A stretch of DNA of 64,000 nucleotides from Pseudomonadota bacterium (GTDB taxonomy: Bacteria > Pseudomonadota > Alphaproteobacteria > Rhizobiales > Hyphomicrobiaceae), in the NCBI GenBank assembly GCA_018242255.1, contig JAFECH010000349.1, forward strand, positions 20,415 to 84,414. Direction: 5' to 3'. A program made the translations under genes and the position numbers. Numbering within the stretch: position 1 is the first letter of the stretch; every line of letters starts with the position of its first letter. The notes below the pieces were generated by a model. That model did no database searches. It had not been told where the DNA came from and was given only the letters and a program-made list of their open reading frames with translations. Shown here one piece after another: positions 56,960-64,000 of the stretch.

Positions 56960-57772
56960 TCAGCTCTGCCGGTCAGCGACGATGAGGAGTTCCTGCAAGG
57001 TGAAATGCAGTGCGCCGGCGTCATCGGTGCGCGGTTTGAGAAACGCTCTGAGGGGAGCGGGCCCCGCCGTCAGAATGCGATCGAGCTCGGCGACGACATC
57101 GGGTGCGCAGCGCATACGCGCGACCCACGATGCGAAGTCGAGTTCCTTTTCCATCTGTTCATGCGCAGTGATCGAGAAGCCGTTGGCTTCGAGTAATCCG
57201 AGCCAGACTTCCGGCGGCGGCGCGAAGCCGTGGCTCGGATCGCGCAGCTTCTCGAAACTGTTGTAGTCGGCGATGGCTGTCTGAATTTCGGCGGCACTGG
57301 CGTTCGGCAGGCGCGCGCTGTCGGGTGCAACATTGTCGACGAGGGCGAAGCGACCGCCCTTTTTCAAGACGCGACGGACTTCGCGAACGAAGGCTTCGAG
57401 GTTCGGGAAGTGGTGCGCTGCCAAGCGGCAGCAGACAAGATCGAAGCTTTCATCCGGAAACGGCAGCGCATCGGCGGGAGCGCGCGTCGTCAGCATGTTC
57501 GAGATGCGGCGGGCATTCGCGAGCTTTGCCGCTTCCTGCAGCATCTCGTCCGTTATGTCGCTTGCGACCATACTGGCGACGTAGGGCGCGAAGATCGCAG
57601 CGGTGTGTCCGGCGCCGGTCGCGACGTCGAGGGCTTCCCATGTTTTTTGCGGAGCTGCGAGTTCGACGATGCGTGCGAGGCTTTCGCCCTTGGCATGAAC
57701 TTCCGACGTTGCGTAGTCGGCAGCGGCGCGGCCGAATTGCGATTGGACAGACGCGGTTGCGTTTTCGGCCAT
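56960..57772 (-). CDS. SAM-dependent methyltransferase
   Basis: A 270-residue class I methyltransferase. The SAM-binding motif is ALDVATGAGHTAAIFAPYV with the acidic residue in MVASDITDEMLQEA. RAPADALPFPDESFDLVCCR and VLKKGGRFALVDNV complete the Rossmann core; the Q-rich UbiE-like N terminus FGRAAADYATSEVHAKGE also suggests a small-molecule acceptor. ATG 57772 has AAGG 8 nt upstream. Confidence 0.88.
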   Translation of the reverse strand: MAENATASVQSQFGRAAADYATSEVHAKGESLARIVELAAPQKTWEALDVATGAGHTAAIFAPYVASMVASDITDEMLQEAAKLANARRISNMLTTRAPADALPFPDESFDLVCCRLAAHHFPNLEAFVREVRRVLKKGGRFALVDNVAPDSARLPNASAAEIQTAIADYNSFEKLRDPSHGFAPPPEVWLGLLEANGFSITAHEQMEKELDFASWVARMRCAPDVVAELDRILTAGPAPLRAFLKPRTDDAGALHFTLQELLIVADRQS

Positions 57773-57794
57773 TGGACTCACCTTTTCAATCTGG

Positions 57795-57893
57795 CCTCTT
57801 CCCGACGGGGAAAGGGCTAGGGTGAGGGGCAGGCGTTAAAACCAACTCCCTCTCATTCGGCCTTCGGCTACCTTCTCCCCAAGGTGAGAAGGA
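57795..57893. repeat. Dispersed stem-loop repeat
   Basis: Contains TTCCCGACGGGGAA followed by AGGGCTAGGGTGAGGGG, then CTTCTCCCCAAGGTGAGAAGG. Such CCCTAGCCC/CTCTCCCC-type elements are common in proteobacterial intergenic DNA. It lies between leuC (ending 57897) and the methyltransferase start. Confidence 0.65.
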
Positions 57894-57896
57894 AAA

Positions 57897-59303
57897 TCAC
57901 GCCTGCCACTCTCTCACGTCGACGAAGTGACCTTCGAGGGCGGCGGCTGCTGCCATGATGGGCGACACCAAGTGCGTGCGGCCCTTGTAGCCCTGACGGC
58001 CTTCGAAGTTGCGGTTCGAGGTCGAGGCGCAACGCTGACCCGGCTTCAACTGGTCAGGGTTCATGCCGAGACACATCGAGCAGCCAGGCTCACGCCATTC
58101 GAAGCCCGCGTCGAGGAAGATCTTGTCGAGGCCTTCGGCTTCCGCCTGTTCCTTCACAAGTCCGGAACCCGGAACGATCATTGCGTAAGCGAGACGCGAT
58201 GAGATCTTTTTGCCATCTACGATCTTGGCGACAGCGCGCAAGTCTTCGATACGGCCGTTGGTGCACGAGCCGATCCAGACGACGTCGAGCGGAATGTCGG
58301 TCATCTTGGTGCCGGGCGTCAGGCCCATGTATTCGAGCGCGCGCTGCATGGAGGCGCGCTTGTTCTCGTCGGGCACGTCGGCAGGATTGGGAACCGCGCT
58401 CGCGATCGACGTCACGTCTTCCGGGCTCGTGCCCCATGACACGATCGGCGGCAGTTTGGCGGCGTCGAGGCGAACCTCGCGGTCGAAGTGTGCGCCTTCG
58501 TCTGTGCGCAGCGTTTCCCAATATTTCATCGCCATATCCCAGGCCATGCCCTTCGGCGCCTTGGGGCGATCCTTGAGGAACGCGAAGGTTTTCTCGTCGG
58601 GAGCGATCATGCCCGCGCGGGCACCGCCTTCGATCGACATGTTGCAGACCGTCATGCGACCTTCCATCGAAAGCGCGCGGATGGCTTCGCCCGCGTATTC
58701 GATGACCGAACCGGTGCCGCCTGCAGTGCCGATTTCGCCGATGATCGCAAGCGTGATGTCCTTGGCGCCGACGCCCTTCGGGGCGACGCCATCGACGGTC
58801 ACGCGCATGTTCTTGGCTTTCTTCTGGATCAGCGTCTGCGTCGCCAGAACGTGCTCAACCTCAGAGGTGCCGATGCCGTGCGCGAGAGCGCCGAACGCGC
58901 CGTGCGTCGAGGTGTGGCTATCGCCGCAAACGATCGTCGTGCCCGGCAGCGTGAAGCCCTGCTCCGGACCGACGACGTGGACGATGCCTTGGCGCTTGTC
59001 GCGCTCGTTGTAGTACTCGATGCCGAAGTCGCGCGCGTTCGTTGCCAGCGTCTCGACCTGGACGCGGCTCTGCTCGTCGGCGATGCCCTTGGAACGGTCC
59101 GTCGTCGGCACGTTGTGATCGACGACGGCGAGCGTTTTCTCTGGGGCGCGGACTTTGCGGCCGGCCATACGCAGGCCTTCGAATGCCTGCGGGCTCGTGA
59201 CCTCGTGGACGAGGTGGCGATCAATGTAGAGGAGGCTCGTTCCGTCCGGCGATTGCTCAACCACGTGATCGTCGAAGATTTTATCGTACAGCGTCTTTGC
59301 CAT
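57897..59303 (-). CDS. leuC: 3-isopropylmalate dehydratase large subunit
   Basis: A 468-residue aconitase-family 4Fe-4S enzyme. It has [29 protein letters not shown], the cluster cysteines in [15 protein letters not shown] and [11 protein letters not shown], and [13 protein letters not shown] 59303 matches the family; the open frame extends 60 nt upstream. It is preceded by a leader with the LysR terminator. Confidence 0.96.
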   Translation of the reverse strand: MAKTLYDKIFDDHVVEQSPDGTSLLYIDRHLVHEVTSPQAFEGLRMAGRKVRAPEKTLAVVDHNVPTTDRSKGIADEQSRVQVETLATNARDFGIEYYNERDKRQGIVHVVGPEQGFTLPGTTIVCGDSHTSTHGAFGALAHGIGTSEVEHVLATQTLIQKKAKNMRVTVDGVAPKGVGAKDITLAIIGEIGTAGGTGSVIEYAGEAIRALSMEGRMTVCNMSIEGGARAGMIAPDEKTFAFLKDRPKAPKGMAWDMAMKYWETLRTDEGAHFDREVRLDAAKLPPIVSWGTSPEDVTSIASAVPNPADVPDENKRASMQRALEYMGLTPGTKMTDIPLDVVWIGSCTNGRIEDLRAVAKIVDGKKISSRLAYAMIVPGSGLVKEQAEAEGLDKIFLDAGFEWREPGCSMCLGMNPDQLKPGQRCASTSNRNFEGRQGYKGRTHLVSPIMAAAAALEGHFVDVREWQA

Positions 59304-59407
59304 GACTTTTCGAGAGCCTTTTGGGGTGCGGCGGATCAAAATGAACGCGTTAGATAGCGTCACATATCGATTTCCGCAAATCAGCGCTGGTCGCAGGCCT
59401 AATCAGC

Positions 59408-59433
59408 AAAAAGCCGGGCCTTTTGGGCCCGGC
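59408..59433 (-). terminator. Terminator after the LysR-type gene
   Basis: An 8-bp stem, GCCGGGCC/GGCCCGGC, with a short loop is followed on the minus strand by TTTTT. It ends the LysR transcript before leuC. Confidence 0.8.
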
Positions 59434-59556
59434 AGTTCAGGGAGCTGCTATTTCAAACGAAGCGCCGTCCGGTGGTGGCAAACAAACCAGCTCGCCGCTC
59501 CGCGCATGCAATGGACATAAGGCGCAGGCGTTGCGCGAGCAAGACGCGCAGCGCGT

Positions 59557-60450
59557 TCAGTTACCTTTATTTTTCGCAATCTTTGAGATCAGGAAGTCGC
59601 GCAGCAGCTGGACCTTTTTGGAGGATTTCAGCTCTTCCGGGTAGGCATACACCATGTTGAGCGACGGCTGCTCGATATCGGTCAGAACCGGCACGAGATC
59701 GGTGATGTCGTCGGTTAAGTAATCCGGGATCATGCCCACGCCGATGCCGGCCTTGATCGCGTATTTGATGGCGACCACGCTGTTGACACGAAGGGCGGCT
59801 TCGCGCGGCTCGCCGTTCAGGGTGCCCGCCCTTTCGATCCAGGACATGGCATCGAGATGCTGGGCGGACGGGCCGGTGTAGCCGATGATGCGGTGTTGGC
59901 TGAGATCCTCGAGGCTCTTCGGCGTGCCATATTTGCGGATGTAGTGTGCGGATGCGAAGGCGCGGACACGGCTTTCGAACAGAGGGCGGCGAATGAGGTC
60001 CGCCTGTTCCGGTTCGCGCGTCCAGATGGCGGCGTCGGCCGCACGCATGCCGATATCGACCTGATCGTCGTTGAGAATCAGTTCGACGCGAATGTCAGGA
60101 TAGAGTTCGCCAAATTCCCGCAAACGCGGCGTCAGCCAAATCGTGCCGAAACCGATCGGCGCGGTGACGCGGAGCTCGCCCGACGGCTTCGTCGTCGAGT
60201 CTGAAAGCAATGTTTCGGCAGTTTGCAGTTTGGCGAAAACTTCCGCGACCGTGCGGTTCAGCAACTCGCCCTGCTCGGTGAGAACCAGGCCGCGGGCGTG
60301 CCGATGGAAGAGCGTGACGCGCAGGTTTGCTTCGAGAGCCGAGATCTGCCGGCTGACGGCCGACTGGCTCATGTGGAGCTGCTCGCCCGCGTGCGTGAAG
60401 CTCCCTGCCTCGGCTGCGGCATGGAAGATTCGAAGCTTGTCCCAATCCAT
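59557..60450 (-). CDS. LysR-family transcriptional regulator
   Basis: 297 residues. The winged helix-turn-helix covers MDWDKLRIFHAAAEAGSFTH through LHMSQSAVSRQISALEANLRVTLFHRHARGLVLT. The substrate-binding domain (about 90-290) has GELRVTAPIGFGTIWL and AIWTREPEQADLIRRPL. Neighbour trxB points to a redox or general role, but the target is unknown. ATG 60450 fits the family. Confidence 0.92.
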   Translation of the reverse strand: MDWDKLRIFHAAAEAGSFTHAGEQLHMSQSAVSRQISALEANLRVTLFHRHARGLVLTEQGELLNRTVAEVFAKLQTAETLLSDSTTKPSGELRVTAPIGFGTIWLTPRLREFGELYPDIRVELILNDDQVDIGMRAADAAIWTREPEQADLIRRPLFESRVRAFASAHYIRKYGTPKSLEDLSQHRIIGYTGPSAQHLDAMSWIERAGTLNGEPREAALRVNSVVAIKYAIKAGIGVGMIPDYLTDDITDLVPVLTDIEQPSLNMVYAYPEELKSSKKVQLLRDFLISKIAKNKGN

Positions 60451-60622
60451 TTGGAAGCTCACCAGTGGGGGGTTACCGGACAGTACATAATTAGCTATGC
60501 GCTGGCTGCAATGCAACGCGGGCATGGCAGATAACAACCTATACGGGGGTATGAGCGCGAACGTGTCGCGTCCGCGCGCAGATCAATTCGATCAAAATCC
60601 CAGATTTATAGGGCCGGAAACG

Positions 60623-61621
<999 letters not shown>

Positions 61622-61758
61622 TCAGGGTTTGCTAATTAGGGGTGCCGTTTGCCCATCGTCAATCTTCGACGGCTGACTGGCCTTCGTTTCCGGGGAATAC
61701 GTGCGGCACAGCGGCGCGGGCCGTGCTAGGCTCGCCGGAAAACCGGGGGGTGACTGGG

Positions 61759-63060
61759 TTGAAAGACGCGAAGGCCGCGCCGGATATGAGCTTCGGCGAG
61801 CGAATCAAAGCCATCCTGATCGGATCATCAGGCAATCTGGTCGAGTGGTACGATTTCTACGTTTACGCGGCGTTTTCGCTGTATTTCGCCAAAGCTTTTT
61901 TCCCCGCAGGCAATCAGACCGCGCAGCTCTTGAACACGGCCGCGATTTTCGCTGTCGGTTTTCTGATGCGTCCGATTGGGGCGTGGCTGTTCGGGCGCAT
62001 GGCCGACAGGCACGGACGGCGCGTATCGCTGACGGCGTCGGTGCTGCTGATGTGCTTCGGCTCGGCGATGATCGCAGTCACGCCCGTGTATGCAACGATC
62101 GGCGTTGCGGCTCCGGTCATTCTCCTGGTCGCACGCATGATTCAAGGATTGAGTCTCGGCGGCGAGTACGGCACCAGCGCAACGTATCTGTCGGAGATGG
62201 CGACGTCGAAACATCGCGGATTCTATTCGAGCTTTCAGTACGTGACGTTGATCGGCGGACAACTGACGGCGATGCTGGTGTTGATCGTGCTGCAGACGTT
62301 CGTGCTGACGACGGCCGAACTCGAAGCTTGGGGGTGGCGTATCCCGTTCCTCATCGGCGCGCTTCTCGCGCTCATCGCGTTCGTGATGCGGCGCGATCTC
62401 GTCGAGACGGATGCGTTTACGCGCGCGACGCGGCGCGATGGTTCTCTTGCGGCGCTCATGCAGCATCCCCGCGAGGTCGCAATCGTGGTCGGGCTGACGA
62501 TGGGTGGCACGCTCGCGTTCTACACCTACACGACGTACATGCAGAAATTTCTCGCCAACACGGCGGGATTTTCGAAAGGCACCGCAACGCTCGTGTCGGC
62601 GTCTGCGCTGTTCGTCTACATGCTGTTGCAGCCTGTTGTCGGTGCGATATCCGATAAGGTCGGTCGGCGGCCGGTGCTCATCACGTTCGGTGTTCTTGGT
62701 ACGCTTTGCACGGTGCCGCTTTTGAGCGCGATCGGAGACGTGCGCGATCCGTGGGAGGCTTTCCTGCTGATTGTTGCCGGACTTTGCATCGTCTCCTGCT
62801 ACACAGCGATCAACGCCGTCGTGAAGGCGGAGTTGTTTCCGACGTCCGTACGTGCGCTGGGTGTGGGCCTGCCTTATGCGCTGACGGTCGCGCTGTTCGG
62901 CGGTACAGCCGAATGGATCGCGCTGTGGCTCAAGCAGGCTGGGCACGAAACGTACTTCTATTGGTACGTGACGGGCTGCATCGCCCTGTCGCTTGTCGTT
63001 TACGCGACGATGCGGGATACGCGGAACGACAGTGAGATCGACAAGTCAGAGAGCGGCTAG
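61759..63060 (+). CDS. MFS transporter, metabolite:H+ symporter type
   Basis: About 433 residues, 12 membrane helices, KgtP/ShiA-like. It has LIGSSGNLVEWYDFYVYAAF, the FGRMADRHGRRVSL loop, LQGLSLGGEYGTSATYLSE-type segment (here IQGLSLGGEYGTSATYLSE) and the second-half RADKVGRR-like DKVGRRPVLI. Substrate likely an organic acid such as 2-oxoglutarate. TTG 61759 has GGGGGG 8 nt upstream; ATG 61786 is the alternative. Confidence 0.88.
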   Translation: MKDAKAAPDMSFGERIKAILIGSSGNLVEWYDFYVYAAFSLYFAKAFFPAGNQTAQLLNTAAIFAVGFLMRPIGAWLFGRMADRHGRRVSLTASVLLMCFGSAMIAVTPVYATIGVAAPVILLVARMIQGLSLGGEYGTSATYLSEMATSKHRGFYSSFQYVTLIGGQLTAMLVLIVLQTFVLTTAELEAWGWRIPFLIGALLALIAFVMRRDLVETDAFTRATRRDGSLAALMQHPREVAIVVGLTMGGTLAFYTYTTYMQKFLANTAGFSKGTATLVSASALFVYMLLQPVVGAISDKVGRRPVLITFGVLGTLCTVPLLSAIGDVRDPWEAFLLIVAGLCIVSCYTAINAVVKAELFPTSVRALGVGLPYALTVALFGGTAEWIALWLKQAGHETYFYWYVTGCIALSLVVYATMRDTRNDSEIDKSESG

Positions 63061-63068
63061 ATCTTCGC

Positions 63069-63830
63069 TCAAATCAATCGCAGTCCTTTCAGACTGGCGT
63101 GGCCGTTACGGCCGACGATGATGTGATCATGTACGGTGACCCCGAATGGACGTGAGGCGTCGATGATCTCTTTGGTCATGTCGATGTCGGCGCGCGACGG
63201 CGTCGGATCACCGGAGGGGTGATTGTGGACGAGAATGATCGCGGTCGCTGACAGTTCCAACGCACGCTTCACCACTTCGCGCACATAGACCGGCGTGTGA
63301 TCGACCGTGCCGTGCCCTTGCACCTCATCAGCGATGATCTGATTTTTCTTGTCGAGGAACAGAATGCGGAATTGCTCGCGCGTCTCGAAGCCTTGCGCTA
63401 GCCGCAGATAATCGATGACGCCGCTCCACGACGTGAGCGCCGAACGGGACTTGATCTCGCCTTTGGTCAGGCGCTCGGCGGCGGCTTTGATGAGTTTCAG
63501 TTCCTCGACGGCGCGATCGCCGACGCCTTCGACTTCTTTCAGCCGCTGAGGCGCCGCAGAGACGACGTCGGCAAACGAGCCGAACTTGGCAAGCAGGCGC
63601 TTCGCGATGGGTTTGGTGTCGATCCGCGGGAAGGCGCGGAACAAAATCATTTCGAGAAGCTCGTAATCGGGAATCGCCTCGGCGCCGCCGTTCTGAAAGC
63701 GCTCGCGAAGGCGCTTGCGGTGGCCGTGCCGATCGTCCGCCTCGGGTTTTGCTTTCTCGGGCGCGGCGGCGAAAAATGCCGCCTGTTCTTCGGCGCTTGC
63801 CTTGTCGCGAGACCCCCCGGAACGCGACAT
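63069..63830 (-). CDS. radC: RadC-family JAB-domain protein
   Basis: 253 residues. A helix-hairpin-helix region, [19 protein letters not shown], precedes the JAMM metal motif [21 protein letters not shown]. RadC proteins are linked with DNA repair but are not proven repair enzymes; the domain resembles a metal-dependent hydrolase. ATG 63830 has GGAG 8 nt upstream. It lies 13 nt after map. Confidence 0.92.
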   Translation of the reverse strand: MSRSGGSRDKASAEEQAAFFAAAPEKAKPEADDRHGHRKRLRERFQNGGAEAIPDYELLEMILFRAFPRIDTKPIAKRLLAKFGSFADVVSAAPQRLKEVEGVGDRAVEELKLIKAAAERLTKGEIKSRSALTSWSGVIDYLRLAQGFETREQFRILFLDKKNQIIADEVQGHGTVDHTPVYVREVVKRALELSATAIILVHNHPSGDPTPSRADIDMTKEIIDASRPFGVTVHDHIIVGRNGHASLKGLRLI

Positions 63831-63843
63831 GCCGCTTACTCCA

Positions 63844-64000
63844 TCACGCTGCGGCGCGGACGTTGTAGGGCGGGTAGTGATACCCGGCGGGCGATTCCGT
63901 GAAGATCTCGCAGCCGGTCTCGGTGACGCCGACGGTATGCTCGAACTGTGCCGATAGCTCGCGGTCGCGCGTGACCGCTGTCCACCCGTCGGCCAGGATT
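63844..64000 (-). CDS. map: Methionine aminopeptidase, C-terminal part
   Basis: Only the last 51 codons are inside the window. The stop TGA is at 63844-63846. The translated end reads [20 protein letters not shown] followed by [20 protein letters not shown], which is the conserved C terminus of type I methionine aminopeptidase with the metal-binding Glu in QFEHT. It removes N-terminal Met from new proteins. The gene continues beyond the right edge. Confidence 0.9.
   Translation of the reverse strand, partial: ILADGWTAVTRDRELSAQFEHTVGVTETGCEIFTESPAGYHYPPYNVRAAA

Overview
The window is chromosomal DNA from an alphaproteobacterium, most likely of the order Hyphomicrobiales. A Hyphomicrobium-like methylotroph is only a guess. 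Four things support this: a CenR-type response regulator; the order dapF-mtaB-ftsY-yciB; the clusters hslV..hslU-hisB-DUF2628-hisH..hisA and nth-DUF2244; and LexA operators of the alphaproteobacterial GTTC-N7-GTTC type. Coding density is high and GC-rich. I see no rRNA, tRNA, insertion sequence, prophage or CRISPR array. The left edge is non-coding and the right edge cuts the methionine aminopeptidase gene.

Layout. 0-8 kb: a possible small RNA, a cNMP-binding protein, a CenR-like regulator, an L,D-transpeptidase, the nitrogen pair glnK-amtB (-), tesB and a UbiH-type hydroxylase. 6.9-10 kb (-): ffh-rpsP-(unknown gene)-rimM. 10-20 kb: a DUF2130 coiled-coil protein, DUF2267, PagL, then dapF-mtaB-ftsY and two tandem yciB genes (+), a MarR regulator and asd (-). 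20-30 kb (-): leuB, gpmA, dapB, ppa, a GNAT, a phasin, a PIF1-like helicase and typA. 30-36.5 kb (-): membrane proteins, a site-2 protease homologue, a Mop-type TOBE protein, agmatine to putrescine enzymes aguA-aguB, and argG. 36.6-41 kb: a DsbA-fold isomerase, three poorly characterised proteins and rlmN. 41-52.3 kb: hslV-(membrane gene)-hslU facing a histidine cluster (hisB, DUF2628, hisH, hisA, hisF). That cluster is interrupted by a three-gene insert and by prfC. 52.4-64 kb: nth/DUF2244, leuD and leuC separated by four genes, LysR, trxB, an MFS permease, radC and map.

The genes cover amino-acid biosynthesis (diaminopimelate/lysine: asd, dapB, dapF; leucine: leuB, leuC, leuD; histidine; arginine: argG), SRP-dependent protein targeting (ffh, ftsY), translation (rpsP, rimM, rlmN, mtaB, prfC, typA), proteolysis (HslUV) and nitrogen uptake.

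The most unusual locus lies between hisH and hisA (about 46.4-48 kb). Two small adjacent minus-strand genes look like paralogues with a Cas2/SinR-like pattern. Upstream of the first, two perfect LexA boxes lie within 62 bp. This suggests a DNA-damage-inducible Cas2-fold locus with no CRISPR context. A second notable signal is a family of at least five intergenic nested palindromes. Their outer arms change from copy to copy but stay complementary, which points to selection on structure. Other points of interest are a candidate sRNA with C-rich loops at the left edge, a membrane gene translationally coupled into hslV-hslU, and a heat-shock-type promoter placed so that hslV would be nearly leaderless.
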